Below, piece by piece: positions 27,431-37,992 of a DNA stretch of 64,000 nt (position 1 is its first letter; each line of letters begins with the position of its first letter). The DNA comes from JAGGTJ01 sp964457545 (GTDB lineage Bacteria; Desulfobacterota; DSM-4660; Desulfatiglandales; Desulfatiglandaceae): assembly GCA_964457545.1 (NCBI GenBank), contig CAYWEN010000013.1, positions 1-64,000 of the forward strand, read 5' to 3'. Made by a program: the position numbers and the translations under genes. Below the pieces are notes generated by a model. The model saw only the letters and a program-made list of their open reading frames with translations, was not told the DNA's origin and did no database searches.

Positions 27431-28191
27431 GTATTATCTGCCCCTTCCTGATAGGTGTTTAAAATTAAGGATTTTGTTAAAGATTCCGATATGGTCGAGA
27501 CTTCCGGTCTCTTTAATCTTGAACAAAACTGAATATCCTGCAAACATATCATAGCAGTACCTATCCATACATCAATTTCAAGACACTGCATGTCTTTAAA
27601 CAGAACCCGCCAGTATCCAGGATCTGCTTGTGGATGAAAACCAGATCAAGGACAGGCACTGCGCAAACAGAGTTCTTATAAACCCGTTACCGTCATAACT
27701 CAAAAAAATACCCTATCATACGAATTAAAGTCAAGCCAAGAATGGGTTTGGGATAAAACCGGGACATCAGATGATCTGCCGGACACATACTGAACATTTC
27801 AGATCGCTCCCATCTGTTACATATGGCCTTTTTCCCTATATTCCTGTTATGATCATATCTTACTCTTCAAAATACTGCCTGAATTTTCCGTATCCCTGAT
27901 TTTGAACAAACCATCCCGTATGAATCAACAGACCGTTTTTTTTCATTGCGAATCAACTGGAAAATGCTAATATTACAGGGATAGCAGAACAATCTGCAAA
28001 CCTGCTTGTTGCCAGCAACATAAATGGCCCCATACAACCTCTGCACCTGCCTGTATCAGACACACCAGACAGGTCAATATGCAGAATTCACTGATACTGA
28101 CAAAGATTTCCCGGTTACAGACCCAAAAACCTGCACACCGACCGATCTTGTAAACAGGTACAGAACTGTGCCGCCGGAGTTTGTTTTTTTA
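27431..28191. other. Long intergenic region between the EF-G paralogue and xerC
   Basis: No frame in this 760-base stretch shows a known domain or a good ribosome site. It separates divergent genes and must hold promoters for both. A plus-strand candidate is given separately; on the minus strand a TTGACT near 27730 is a weak -35 candidate. Confidence 0.5.
27946..27973 (+). promoter_or_regulatory. Possible promoter of xerC-hslVU
   Basis: TTGCGA (27946-27951), 16 bases, then TAATAT (27968-27973). The match is moderate and the leader would be about 210 bases. Confidence 0.3.
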
Positions 28192-29121
28192 ATGATAAAA
28201 AGGTATATACAATTAAAGGAAGATTTTTTACTTTATCTGAAAGTAAACAAGGGCTATTCTGACCATACACTGAGAAATTACAGGATTGATCTGGAACAGT
28301 TTTTTGCCTTTCTGTCTTCTGAAAGGCAAAAAAAAGGCCAGATACAGAACAGGAGCAACAAGGATACCATAACCACAAAAGATATAAAGGCCTATATAGG
28401 ACATCTTTATGGACGACTAAAACGCACAAGCATCTCACGCAGGCTTTCTGCATTACGTTCTTTTTTCCTGTTCCTGGAAAAAAACGGTATGATTTCAGAA
28501 AATCCTTCCTGTAATATTTCTTCTCCAAAGCTTAAAAAGTATCTGCCCAATTATATGTCAGTGGATGAAATCTTCAGGGTACTTGAAAACCCTGATGCAG
28601 ATACATGGCTCAAACAGAGAAATATAGCAATACTTGAACTCCTTTATTCATGCGGCCTCAGGGTAAGCGAGCTTCAATCCATTGATATCAAGGATATAGA
28701 TTTTAACCAGCGTTTGATAAAGGTAACAGGCAAAGGAAACAAACAGAGGATTCTGCCTGTCGGCAGAAAGGCGATTGACTCAGTAAAAGGGTATCTTGAC
28801 GCCTCTGCCGAGATACGGAACAGATACAGCCTGCATTCTGCCACCTCCCCCCTTTTTATAAACAAGCGGGGGAAACGCCTGTCTGTCAGAAGCATTGAAA
28901 GGATAACAAAGCAATATGCTGTAAAAAGTGGTTTGACATCTGAGGTAAGCCCCCATTCTTTCAGACATTCATTTGCCACACACCTTTTGGATGGAGGCGC
29001 TGACATCCGTTCAGTACAGGAACTGCTTGGACATGCAAGCCTTTCTACCACACAGAGATATACCCATGTAACCCTTGACAGGCTTATGGAGGTTTATGAC
29101 AAGGCGCACCCAAGGAAATAG
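28192..29121 (+). CDS. xerC: Site-specific tyrosine recombinase XerC/XerD
   Basis: The 309-residue product has a SAM-like N-terminal core-binding domain and a catalytic domain with all active-site residues: R157 (GLRVSEL), K181 (GKGNKQR), H255 and R258 (PHSFRHSF), H281 (LGHASL) and Y290 (QRYTHV). Xer enzymes resolve chromosome dimers at dif. Its place ahead of hslVU matches the codV-hslV-hslU order of other bacteria and marks it as the housekeeping Xer, not a mobile-element integrase. The ATG at 28192 has GGAG 12 bases before it; longer in-frame sequence upstream is not conserved. Confidence 0.93.
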   Translation: MIKRYIQLKEDFLLYLKVNKGYSDHTLRNYRIDLEQFFAFLSSERQKKGQIQNRSNKDTITTKDIKAYIGHLYGRLKRTSISRRLSALRSFFLFLEKNGMISENPSCNISSPKLKKYLPNYMSVDEIFRVLENPDADTWLKQRNIAILELLYSCGLRVSELQSIDIKDIDFNQRLIKVTGKGNKQRILPVGRKAIDSVKGYLDASAEIRNRYSLHSATSPLFINKRGKRLSVRSIERITKQYAVKSGLTSEVSPHSFRHSFATHLLDGGADIRSVQELLGHASLSTTQRYTHVTLDRLMEVYDKAHPRK

Positions 29122-29299
29122 TACAAGACTGTATCATTAATTCATCCACAATCAGATGCTGTATACCGTATATTGTCTGCCAGACTTGCAATCCATCAGG
29201 TGAGCTTTTACTCCGGACAGGACAGGCGCCAGGAGTGTCAAAACATTCGATTGCGGATGCAAACAAAACATTTTAATGCCGCTTAATAAGGAAGACATT

Positions 29300-29842
29300 A
29301 TGGACATAAGATCAACAACAATACTTGCTGTAAGAAAAGACAGCAAGGCTGTAATGGCAGGTGATGGACAGGTCAGTTTTGGCGACACCATTATGAAACA
29401 CAAGGCCACAAAAGTCCGCTACATATATAAAGATCAGGTTCTGGTAGGCATAGCCGGAGCAGCTGCAGATGCATTCAATCTTTTTGAAAGGCTGGAGACC
29501 AAACTGGAAAGATACAATGGCAATCTTGTAAAGGCCGCAGTGGAACTTGCCAAGGACTGGAGAACAGACAAGATACTAAGACGTCTTGAGGCATTGCTTC
29601 TCGCCATGGATATTGAACATATCCTCATAATCTCCGGAACAGGCGATGTTATAGAGCCTGACGAAACAGTTGCAGCCATAGGTTCAGGAGGCCCTTATGC
29701 CTTCTCTGCTGCAAAGGCCCTGATTGCCCATTCCGATTTGGATGCAAAAGGCATAGCTGAAGAGGCCATGAAGATAGCTGCCTCCGTATGTGTTTACACT
29801 AATGAGCACATTGTCATAAATGAATTAGGACAAGGGAAATAG
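29300..29842 (+). CDS. hslV: ATP-dependent protease peptidase subunit HslV
   Basis: The 180-residue product is the proteasome-like peptidase that forms a double hexamer with HslU. Its N-terminus MDIRSTTILAVRKD contains the TT pair; removal of the first residues exposes the catalytic Thr. AVMAGDGQVSFG and the C-terminal VYTNEHIVINEL are typical. The ATG at 29300 has AAGGA seven bases before it. hslU follows after 23 bases. Confidence 0.96.
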   Translation: MDIRSTTILAVRKDSKAVMAGDGQVSFGDTIMKHKATKVRYIYKDQVLVGIAGAAADAFNLFERLETKLERYNGNLVKAAVELAKDWRTDKILRRLEALLLAMDIEHILIISGTGDVIEPDETVAAIGSGGPYAFSAAKALIAHSDLDAKGIAEEAMKIAASVCVYTNEHIVINELGQGK

Positions 29843-29865
29843 ATCAAAGGGAACAGGTTAAGAGA

Positions 29866-31275
29866 ATGAAAAAAACAGATGAAAACAAAGATCAGCTTAT
29901 GCATGTCCTGACACCAAAAGAAATTGTTTCGGAACTGGACAAATATATCATTGGTCAGCATGAGGCCAAACGTTCAGTTGCCATTGCATTAAGAAACAGA
30001 TGGAGACGCCAGCAGGTTCCGCCGGAACTCAGGGATGAAATTGCTCCCAAAAATATCATCATGATGGGCCCCACCGGTGTTGGCAAAACAGAAATAGCAA
30101 GAAGGCTTGCCCGTCTTGCCAGTTCCCCGTTTCTCAAGGTGGAGGCGACCAAGTTTACTGAACTGGGCTATGTTGGCCGCGACGTGGAATCCATGGTAAG
30201 AGACATCACTGAACTGGCGGTAAATATGGCAAAAAAACAGGAACAGGAAGAAGTTAAAAGCAAGGCAATGGCCCTGGCAGAAGAAAGAATGCTGGACATT
30301 CTTCTGCCTAAAAAAACAGAAGAGGAAGCAGAAGATATCGAAGAAGAAGATAACGAGCGCTCTCTTGAAATTGTCAAATCAGACAAGTCGGAGAAATCTT
30401 CCACTCGTGAAAAACTGAGGGCCATGCTGAAAAGCGGAAAAATGGATGAACGTTATGTGGAAATAGAGGTAGAAAGCAGCAGCATGCCAATGGTTGAAAT
30501 CTTTTCTGCTGCAGGCATGGAAGAGATGGAACTTAATGTACGGGAAATGTTCGGAAACGTGTTTCCCAATAAAAAGAAAAAAAGGCGCGTAAAGATCCCC
30601 GAGGCAATGGAAATACTTTTTCAGGAAGAATCCCAGAAACTGATAGATATGGACAAGGTAATAGACAATGCCATTCGCATGACAGAACAAAACGGCATCA
30701 TTTTTCTGGATGAACTTGACAAGGTGGCTGATTCGGAATCTTCTTACGGTCCGGATGTATCAAGAGAAGGAGTTCAAAGAGACCTTTTGCCCATAGTGGA
30801 AGGCTCTGCTGTTGCCACAAAATACGGGATGGTTCATACCGACCACATCCTCTTTATCGCATCCGGAGCATTTAATGTAAGCAAACCTTCAGATCTTCTG
30901 CCGGAGCTTCAGGGAAGATTTCCCATACGCGTGGAACTCGATTCACTGACTGCCGAGGATTTTGTAAGGATTCTTACAGAACCGAAAAATGCCCTTATCA
31001 CCCAGTACAAGGCCCTGCTTGCAACTGAAGGAATCGAGCTGGAATTTAAAGAATCCGCAGTACAGCAGATTGCTGCAATGGCCAGCATGGTAAATGAAAG
31101 AACGGAAAACATAGGCGCAAGGCGTCTTCATACAGTAATGGAAAAACTTCTCGATGACATATCCTTCGATGCCCCTGACATGAAAGAGAAAAAGGTTGTA
31201 ATAGATAAAAAAGACGTGGAAAACAGGCTGAAGGACATCCTCGAAGACGAAAATTTGAGCAGGTATATTTTATGA
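29866..31275 (+). CDS. hslU: ATP-dependent protease ATPase subunit HslU
   Basis: HslU unfolds substrates and feeds them to HslV. The 469-residue AAA+ protein has Walker A GPTGVGKTE (residues 68-76), Walker B IIFLDELDK, the pore region GYVGRDVE, and the C-terminal LSRYIL tail that docks into HslV. Between them is the acidic, charged I domain. The stop overlaps the argB start by four bases (ATGA), so protease and arginine genes are translationally linked. Confidence 0.97.
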   Translation: MKKTDENKDQLMHVLTPKEIVSELDKYIIGQHEAKRSVAIALRNRWRRQQVPPELRDEIAPKNIIMMGPTGVGKTEIARRLARLASSPFLKVEATKFTELGYVGRDVESMVRDITELAVNMAKKQEQEEVKSKAMALAEERMLDILLPKKTEEEAEDIEEEDNERSLEIVKSDKSEKSSTREKLRAMLKSGKMDERYVEIEVESSSMPMVEIFSAAGMEEMELNVREMFGNVFPNKKKKRRVKIPEAMEILFQEESQKLIDMDKVIDNAIRMTEQNGIIFLDELDKVADSESSYGPDVSREGVQRDLLPIVEGSAVATKYGMVHTDHILFIASGAFNVSKPSDLLPELQGRFPIRVELDSLTAEDFVRILTEPKNALITQYKALLATEGIELEFKESAVQQIAAMASMVNERTENIGARRLHTVMEKLLDDISFDAPDMKEKKVVIDKKDVENRLKDILEDENLSRYIL

Positions 31276-32159
31276 TAAATCAGGATGAACGGGCCAAGAT
31301 TCTTATAGAGGCACTTCCCTACATACAACGCTTCAAGGGGAGCACCATGGTGATAAAATACGGTGGTCATGCCATGGTAAATGAAAAACTCAAGCAGAAG
31401 TTTGCCCTTGATATCATTCTAATGAAATATGTGGGAATCAATCCCATCGTAGTACACGGCGGGGGTCCACAAATAGGGGATTTTCTGAACAGGTTGTCCA
31501 TCAAATCCGAATTTGTGGGAGGCATGCGTGTAACAAACAAAGAGGCCATGGATGTTGTTGAAATGGTCCTCGTCGGCAAGGTCAACAAGGAGATAGTCAG
31601 TCTTATAAACCGCAACAAGGGGATGGCAGTAGGCCTGTCAGGCAAGGACGGAAATCTTGTTACTGCAAAAAAGATGAAATATCTGAAAAAGAAAGATGAC
31701 AAGCCGCCTGAAATAATAGACATAGGTATGGTTGGGGAAATAGTCTCCATTGATACATCTCTGCTTGAGAATCTGATAAAGAGTAATTTTATTCCTGTTA
31801 TTGCTCCGGTAGGGGCAGGAACAAACGGTGAAACCTATAACATAAATGCTGACATTGTAGCAGGCCATATAGCCGCTTCAATGAAGGCAAGAAAGCTCAT
31901 TCTCCTGACAGATACAAAAGGCGTGCTTGATGAAGAAGGTCGTCTTGTTTCAACTCTCAAAGACGACGAGGCAGTTTATATGATAACAAACGGAATAATT
32001 GACGGCGGAATGATCCCCAAGGTAAACTGCTGTATAACCGCTCTTGCAGACGGAGTAAAAAAGGCCCATATCATTGATGGAAGGAATGATCATGCAATAC
32101 TTCTTGAGGTCTTTACCAAAGGTGGAATAGGAACAGAGATAATCAGGACACATTCATAA
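31272..32159 (+). CDS. argB: Acetylglutamate kinase
   Basis: ArgB phosphorylates N-acetylglutamate, the second step of arginine synthesis. The 295-residue product has the amino acid kinase fold with KYGGHAM, the substrate loop VHGGGPQIG, and LTDTKGVLDEEG for ATP. An N-terminal helix of about 20 residues precedes the first strand, as in hexameric, arginine-inhibited forms, so feedback control is likely but not proven. It overlaps hslU by four bases and is followed by argD after 27. Confidence 0.96.
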   Translation: MINQDERAKILIEALPYIQRFKGSTMVIKYGGHAMVNEKLKQKFALDIILMKYVGINPIVVHGGGPQIGDFLNRLSIKSEFVGGMRVTNKEAMDVVEMVLVGKVNKEIVSLINRNKGMAVGLSGKDGNLVTAKKMKYLKKKDDKPPEIIDIGMVGEIVSIDTSLLENLIKSNFIPVIAPVGAGTNGETYNINADIVAGHIAASMKARKLILLTDTKGVLDEEGRLVSTLKDDEAVYMITNGIIDGGMIPKVNCCITALADGVKKAHIIDGRNDHAILLEVFTKGGIGTEIIRTHS

Positions 32160-32186
32160 AAAAACGCAAACAGAGAAGGAAAAGAT

Positions 32187-33389
32187 ATGGACAAGAGGGA
32201 AACGACCATAGAACGCGCAAACAGATACATGTTCAACACATATTCGAGGTTTCCCGTTACCCTGGTACGGGGGAAAGGCTGTCGGATATGGGACGAGAAA
32301 GGCAAAGAATATCTTGACTTTGTTGGCGGCATTGCTGTTTGTGCCCTTGGCCATGCATCAGATCTTGTTGCAGACACACTGAAAAAACAGGCTGAAACGC
32401 TTGTCCATGTCTCCAACCTTTACTATACCCTGCCCCAGACAGACCTGGCACAAATGCTGGTAGAAAATTCCTTTGCAGACAGGGTGTTCTTCTGCAACAG
32501 CGGCGCAGAGGCAAACGAAGCCGCTATAAAACTTGCCCGCAGATATATGAACATCAATTCCGATACAACAAAAAATACCGTTATATCCATGGACAATTCA
32601 TTCCATGGAAGAACAATGGCAACGCTTTCTGCAACCGGCCAGAAAAAGGTCAAAACAGGGTATAATCCCCTTCTTGAAGGATTCAGGTTTATCCCATACA
32701 ATGACCTTGCAAGTCTTGAACAGGCCATGGATGAAACCATATGTGCAGTATTGCTTGAACCCATACAGGGAGAGGGGGGTGTTGTCTGTCCTGATCCTGA
32801 CTATCTTAAAGGAGTAAGGAACATTTGTGATGAGCATAACTGCCTTTTGATCTTTGATGAGGTACAGGTAGGAATGGGAAGAACCGGAAAACTGTTTGCA
32901 TATGAACACTATGGCGCTCAACCCGATATTATGACACTTGCAAAGGCCTTGGGAAACGGGCTTCCCATTGGCGCCATGCTGTCCGTGGAAAAACTTGCCC
33001 GGGCATTCGGGCCCGGAAGCCATGCAACCACCTTTGGCGGAACACCCCTTGTAACAGCTGTTTCACTTGCTGTTCTAAGATCACTTATTGAAGACGGATG
33101 GATTGAACATTGCAGGGAGGCAGGCAATTACTTTAAAGACGCCCTCAACAAACTGAAGGAAAAATACAGCTTTATCAAGGAAGTAAGAGGAATGGGGCTG
33201 ATTCTTGGCATGGAAATTGACAGACCATGTGAATCTGTAGTCGAGGCATGTATGGAAAAAGGTTTTTTAATAAACTGTGCCCATGGAAACGTCCTTCGTT
33301 TCCTGCCTCCCCTTGTAGTAACAAAAAATGAAATAGACATGTTGACCAATGCTATGGATCAGATATTTGAAGACATGGATACCGAATAG
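32187..33389 (+). CDS. argD: Acetylornithine aminotransferase
   Basis: The PLP enzyme converts N-acetylglutamate semialdehyde to N-acetylornithine. It may also serve the succinyl-diaminopimelate step. The 400-residue product has the class III signature LLIFDEVQVGMGRTGK, the PLP lysine in LAKALGNGLPIGAM, and SGAEANEAAIKLAR. AAGGA precedes the ATG at 32187. A hairpin follows the gene. Confidence 0.95.
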   Translation: MDKRETTIERANRYMFNTYSRFPVTLVRGKGCRIWDEKGKEYLDFVGGIAVCALGHASDLVADTLKKQAETLVHVSNLYYTLPQTDLAQMLVENSFADRVFFCNSGAEANEAAIKLARRYMNINSDTTKNTVISMDNSFHGRTMATLSATGQKKVKTGYNPLLEGFRFIPYNDLASLEQAMDETICAVLLEPIQGEGGVVCPDPDYLKGVRNICDEHNCLLIFDEVQVGMGRTGKLFAYEHYGAQPDIMTLAKALGNGLPIGAMLSVEKLARAFGPGSHATTFGGTPLVTAVSLAVLRSLIEDGWIEHCREAGNYFKDALNKLKEKYSFIKEVRGMGLILGMEIDRPCESVVEACMEKGFLINCAHGNVLRFLPPLVVTKNEIDMLTNAMDQIFEDMDTE

Positions 33390-33422
33390 GATCCAAGTTG
33401 TTCCAACCTGTTGCAAACCCTC

Positions 33423-33454
33423 AATCCCACTGCCTTGCAGTGGGATTCCGTTTT
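33423..33454 (+). terminator. Hairpin after argD
   Basis: AATCCCACTGC pairs perfectly with GCAGTGGGATT across a three-base loop, followed by CCG and four T. It is a weak terminator or attenuating stem between argD and argF. Confidence 0.55.
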
Positions 33455-33589
33455 CATATATGTATTCGGCGCACAAGACGCAGAAATTGTAAAAAGAAAC
33501 ATCTAATTATGGATAAAAACTGACCAAAAGGCACCTCATGATGCCAAATCTTAATTCGGCTGTAACCGTCCGGATTTCAGGAATCTACG

Positions 33590-34483
33590 ATGAAAAAAAA
33601 CCTGTTAAGCATACGAGATATAACAAAGGATGAAATACTTGCACTTATTGACAGAGGACTTGAGATAAAGGCGAAAGGAAGACACAACCACATGCCTTTA
33701 AGGGGATACACACTTGGGCTTTTGTTTGAAAAGGCATCTACAAGAACAAGAGTCTCTTTTGAAACTGCCATGTTCAGGCTGGGGGGGAATACAATCTTTC
33801 TGAACAGGCAGGACACCCAGCTTTCCAGAAATGAAACAGTAAAGGACACGGCAAGGGTCCTGTCGAGATTCCTCGATATCCTTGTTATAAGGACCTTTTC
33901 CCAACAGATGCTGGAAACAATGGCAAAATGGGCAAGCATACCCGTTGTCAATGCCCTGACAGATATGTATCATCCTTGCCAGATATTAAGCGATGCCATG
34001 ACTATAAAGGAAAAACTGGGAACGCTTGAGGGCATAAAGGTGGCATGGATCGGAGATGGTAACAATGTAGCTCATTCATGGATCAATCTGGCCTCCATAC
34101 TTGGTTTCAGATTGGTACTGGCCTGTCCCCCGGGCTATTTTCCATCAGAGAAGGTTTTGATGCATGCGGATAAAAATGTTGAGGTAATAACAGATCCGGC
34201 CGAGGCTGCAAAAGATGCAAACGCAATAAATGTGGATGTATGGACAAGCATGGGACAGGAAAAGGAAAGGGAACAAAGACTTAAGGACTTCAGGGGCTAC
34301 CAGTTGAACCAGTCTTTAATAGATATGGCAAAACCTGACGTGCTTGTAATGCACTGTCTGCCGGCACACGTAGGAGAGGAAATCTCTGAACAGGTCTTTG
34401 AAGGCCCCCATTCAGTGGTCTTTGACCAGGCAGAAAACAAGATGCACCTGCATCAGGCATTACTTGAAACCTTGCTGTTATAA
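33590..34483 (+). CDS. argF: Ornithine carbamoyltransferase
   Basis: ArgF joins carbamoyl phosphate and ornithine to citrulline. The 297-residue product shows the carbamoyl-phosphate motif KASTRTRVSFE, HPCQILSDAMT, and the ornithine-side HCLPAH loop. Length and motifs are standard. It is one gene of the argB-D-F-G-H series and starts with AGGA eight bases before the ATG. Confidence 0.97.
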   Translation: MKKNLLSIRDITKDEILALIDRGLEIKAKGRHNHMPLRGYTLGLLFEKASTRTRVSFETAMFRLGGNTIFLNRQDTQLSRNETVKDTARVLSRFLDILVIRTFSQQMLETMAKWASIPVVNALTDMYHPCQILSDAMTIKEKLGTLEGIKVAWIGDGNNVAHSWINLASILGFRLVLACPPGYFPSEKVLMHADKNVEVITDPAEAAKDANAINVDVWTSMGQEKEREQRLKDFRGYQLNQSLIDMAKPDVLVMHCLPAHVGEEISEQVFEGPHSVVFDQAENKMHLHQALLETLLL

Positions 34484-34854
34484 TGGTATATCTTCCCTCT
34501 GTCAGAAAATTTCCGGACATGTTTTTTGCCCCCTCCCCTATGGGCACACTTTCATTGGCCCAGGATATTTTCATAAATACTAACAAGATATAAATAACAG
34601 TTGATTTTATACAAACAGAATCTTAACTATGTATAGCGATTTACACAATAATTAACAAATATATAAAAATATCCATCTTCAAACAGATCCCGGGCATTGG
34701 CAGGTTTCTGATCCGGAAATGAAATATTTTTTTGCAGGACCATATGATTACATGGAGATTTGCCATCACAGGACACACTACAAGTAATCCTGCAGGCTGA
34801 CACAGGGATTGTGAAAGACTGCCATTTTATGGATGGAACCCAAGGAGAAAAAGA
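34484..34854. other. Intergenic region between argF and argG
   Basis: This AT-rich 370-base stretch has no credible gene. A promoter for argG probably lies here, but I see no strong consensus pair. An ARG-box-like palindrome was looked for and not found. Confidence 0.5.
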
Positions 34855-36078
34855 TTGACCGAGAATATCAATAAAATAGTTCTGGCCTATTCAGGCGGAC
34901 TTGACACCTCTGTTATTTTAACATGGCTCAAAGAGAGATATCAATGTCCTGTAGTTGCATATGCTGCTGATGTTGGTCAGGGAGAAGAGCTTGAAGGCAT
35001 AAAGAAAAAGGCTATTGAAACAGGAGCAGACGAGATAATTGTGGATGACCTTAAAGAAGAGTTTGTCCGCGACTTTGTGTGGCCTGCCATGAGGGCAAAT
35101 GCCATATACGAATCAACATATCTGCTTGGCACATCCCTGGCCAGACCTCTTATCGGCAGGGGACAGGTAGAAGCGGCTGAAAAGACAAATGCCAATGCAC
35201 TAAGCCATGGAGCCACAGGCAAGGGAAATGATCAGGTAAGATTTGAACTTGCATACATGGCATTAAGACCTGATCTGAAAATAATAGCTCCCTGGAGGAT
35301 ATGGGACTTCAAGGGGCGGGAAGACCTGATAAATTATGCCCGCTCAAAAAATATCCCCATACCTGTGACAAAGGAAAAGCCCTATTCGAGTGACAGAAAC
35401 CTCCTGCACATCAGTTTTGAGGGGGGAATATTGGAGGATACCTGGAACGAGCCTGATGAAGACATGTTTGTTATGTCGGTATCGCCGGAAAGGGCGCCGG
35501 ACAAGCCAACATACATAGAAATAGAATTTAAAAACGGCGATCCCGTGGCAGTAAACGGCAAGTCCATGTCTCCCGCTGCAATCCTTTCCACCCTGAACTC
35601 CCTTGGGGGCAAAAACGGCATAGGCAGGGTGGATATGGTGGAAAATCGTTACGTGGGAATGAAATCACGGGGCATCTACGAAACTCCGGGAGGCACAATA
35701 ATCAGAATTGCCCACATGGCCATTGAAACAATAACCCTGGACAGGGAGGTAATGCACATAAGGGATAGTCTGATCCCAAGATATTCAGAAATTGTATATT
35801 ACGGGTACTGGTTTTCCCCTGAAAGAAAGATGCTTCAGGCCCTGATCGATGAAACGCAAAAGGTAGTTAACGGGACTGTTCGCATCAAACTCTATAAAGG
35901 AAACTGCATAGTAACCGGCAGAAAATCCGAATCATCCCTATATGCCCCTGAATTTGCTACATTTGAAAACGATGAGGTATACAACCAGAAGGATTCGGAG
36001 GGCTTTATAAGACTGGCCGGACTAAGGCTCAAGATAGCACACCTTCTCAAAGGATCTCAATCCAAAAACAACCGGTAA
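34855..36078 (+). CDS. argG: Argininosuccinate synthase
   Basis: ArgG condenses citrulline and aspartate with ATP. The 407-residue product has the N-type pyrophosphatase loop AYSGGLDTSV, the GATGKGNDQVRFE citrulline/aspartate region, and APWR. The start is TTG at 34855, with AAGGAG seven bases upstream, which fits the family N-terminus; no ATG lies near. It is followed by argH after 60 bases. Confidence 0.97.
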   Translation: MTENINKIVLAYSGGLDTSVILTWLKERYQCPVVAYAADVGQGEELEGIKKKAIETGADEIIVDDLKEEFVRDFVWPAMRANAIYESTYLLGTSLARPLIGRGQVEAAEKTNANALSHGATGKGNDQVRFELAYMALRPDLKIIAPWRIWDFKGREDLINYARSKNIPIPVTKEKPYSSDRNLLHISFEGGILEDTWNEPDEDMFVMSVSPERAPDKPTYIEIEFKNGDPVAVNGKSMSPAAILSTLNSLGGKNGIGRVDMVENRYVGMKSRGIYETPGGTIIRIAHMAIETITLDREVMHIRDSLIPRYSEIVYYGYWFSPERKMLQALIDETQKVVNGTVRIKLYKGNCIVTGRKSESSLYAPEFATFENDEVYNQKDSEGFIRLAGLRLKIAHLLKGSQSKNNR

Positions 36079-36138
36079 CAGTTCAGTAGAACAGGGAAGG
36101 CACTTGCATCGAACAATACTGGAAAGGGGACACAGGCA

Positions 36139-37518
36139 ATGAATAAAAAGGTATGGGGAGGTCGTTTCAAGACAGCAACAGATCCCCTTGCGGATAAATT
36201 CAACGCATCCATAGGCTTTGATTTCCGCCTTTATCCTTATGACATAGAAGGCAGTATTGCCCATTGCCGTATGATGGCAAAACAGGGAATAATTCCCGAT
36301 CATGAGGCAAAGGCTATTATAAAGGCCCTTAAGGAGATAAAAAAGGACCTGCTCACAATGGAGGCTCCGTCATACAGGGATTATGAAGATGTACACAGCA
36401 TGATTGAAAAAATGCTGATCGAAAAGGTAGGCGAGATCGGAAAAAAGCTGCATACAGGGAGAAGCAGAAATGATCAGGTAGCCCTTGATATCAGGCTTTA
36501 TACAAGAGATGCCATCAAAAATATTCTATCACGGATCACAAACCTCAACAGGACCCTTGTAAGGCTTGCAGAAGACAATATCAATGTCATCATCCCCGGA
36601 TACACTCATCTCCAGCGAGCTCAACCAGTGCTATTGTCACATCACCTGCTTGCCTATTACGAAATGCTCAAAAGAGACAGATGCAGGTTTGAAGACACCT
36701 TGGATCGTGTCAATGTGTCCCCTCTCGGAAGTGCTGCCCTTGCAGGCACAACTTTTGACTTTGACCGACAGATGGCAGCCGGTATCCTTGAATTTGACAG
36801 TATAAGCCAGAACAGTATGGATGCGGTAAGTGACAGGGATTTTGTCCTTGAATTCCTGTTTGACTGTTCTGTGCTGATGATGCATATGAGCAGAATGGCT
36901 GAGGATATGGTTCTATGGTCAACCCGGGAATTCGGATACCTCAACATATCAGACTCCTTTGCAACCGGAAGCAGTATAATGCCTCAAAAGAAAAATCCTG
37001 ATATTCCTGAACTGGTAAGAGGAAAAACAGGGAGAACATACGGAAACCTCATTGCGCTCCTCACTGTCATGAAAGGCCTGCCTCTTACCTATAACAAGGA
37101 TATGCAGGAAGACAAGGAACCTCTCTTTGATACGGCAGATACAACCCGTTCATGTCTTGAGGTAATGAACGGCCTGTTTGAAAACATTTCCTTTAATAAG
37201 GAAAAAATGGCGAAATCGGCAAGTACCGGATATCTTACTGCAACAGACCTTGCCGATTATCTGGTCAAAAAAGGAGAAACATTCAGGAATGCCCATAAAA
37301 TTGTCGGAGAAATGGTTGTGTTTGCCCTGGATCACGGGAAAGAACTCCATCAGCTCGATCTGAATGACATGCAAACATTTTCTTCAAAGATAGAAGAAGA
37401 TGTTTATGCCTGCCTGGATCCCTCATCCTGCATCAACAGCAGAAACATAACAGGAGGGACAGGACATGAGGCGGTAAAACAGGCCATTTTAACGGCAAAA
37501 AAGGAGATCGGTCTGTGA
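36139..37518 (+). CDS. argH: Argininosuccinate lyase
   Basis: ArgH splits argininosuccinate into arginine and fumarate. The 459-residue product has the fumarase-superfamily signature SSIMPQKKNPD with the catalytic Ser loop, TGRSRNDQVALD, and the helix bundle with GYTHLQRAQP. It overlaps the following lipoprotein gene by four bases (GTGA). Confidence 0.97.
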   Translation: MNKKVWGGRFKTATDPLADKFNASIGFDFRLYPYDIEGSIAHCRMMAKQGIIPDHEAKAIIKALKEIKKDLLTMEAPSYRDYEDVHSMIEKMLIEKVGEIGKKLHTGRSRNDQVALDIRLYTRDAIKNILSRITNLNRTLVRLAEDNINVIIPGYTHLQRAQPVLLSHHLLAYYEMLKRDRCRFEDTLDRVNVSPLGSAALAGTTFDFDRQMAAGILEFDSISQNSMDAVSDRDFVLEFLFDCSVLMMHMSRMAEDMVLWSTREFGYLNISDSFATGSSIMPQKKNPDIPELVRGKTGRTYGNLIALLTVMKGLPLTYNKDMQEDKEPLFDTADTTRSCLEVMNGLFENISFNKEKMAKSASTGYLTATDLADYLVKKGETFRNAHKIVGEMVVFALDHGKELHQLDLNDMQTFSSKIEEDVYACLDPSSCINSRNITGGTGHEAVKQAILTAKKEIGL

Positions 37519-37973
37519 ACACAAGACATCGCATTGTCTTTTTGCTGCTTGCAAGTGTAATGATTGTTTCTGTATATGCCTGCGGCAAAAAAAAGCCCCC
37601 TTTTATACCAAAAACACGGTTTCCTTTTTACGTACAGCTGTTAAAGGCCAGGATAGAAAACGGAACTGTTATTCTGAAGGGATACGTAATCGGGCCTGAG
37701 GCAAAAAAGGGAGAAAACCTTCCTCCCGTGCTTGGTTGCAGAGTATATATCGCCAGCTTTGGACTTGATGTCCCTCCGTGCGAGGGGTGTCCCATTGAAT
37801 ACAGAAGATATAAAGAAATAACAGGTGTTGTTTCCGGAAAAAACTTTGAATGTCCCCTTCCTGATATTACAGAAAAGGGAATATACTTTTTCCAGGTACA
37901 TCTCACAGGCCCGGGAAATGCTATGGGCCCGCCCTCGGACAGGGCAAAGCTTGTTATCAACAAAGACCTTTAA
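37515..37973 (+). CDS. Predicted lipoprotein of unknown function
   Basis: The 152-residue product has an export signal (about residues 1-22) ending in the lipobox SVYAC, so the Cys at 23 should be lipidated. The mature part begins with Lys and Pro residues and then reads as a beta-rich, fibronectin-like domain with a CEGC pair. The start is GTG, overlapping the argH stop. Such a lipoprotein between argH and lysA is a typical Desulfobacterota arrangement, in my recollection. No function can be assigned. Confidence 0.8.
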   Translation: MNTRHRIVFLLLASVMIVSVYACGKKKPPFIPKTRFPFYVQLLKARIENGTVILKGYVIGPEAKKGENLPPVLGCRVYIASFGLDVPPCEGCPIEYRRYKEITGVVSGKNFECPLPDITEKGIYFFQVHLTGPGNAMGPPSDRAKLVINKDL

Positions 37974-37992
37974 TACAGGCATAATTCAGGCC

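Noticed and set aside
37825..37992. N-terminal extension of lysA
   Set aside because: These codons lie inside the lipoprotein gene in another frame and are not like LysA.
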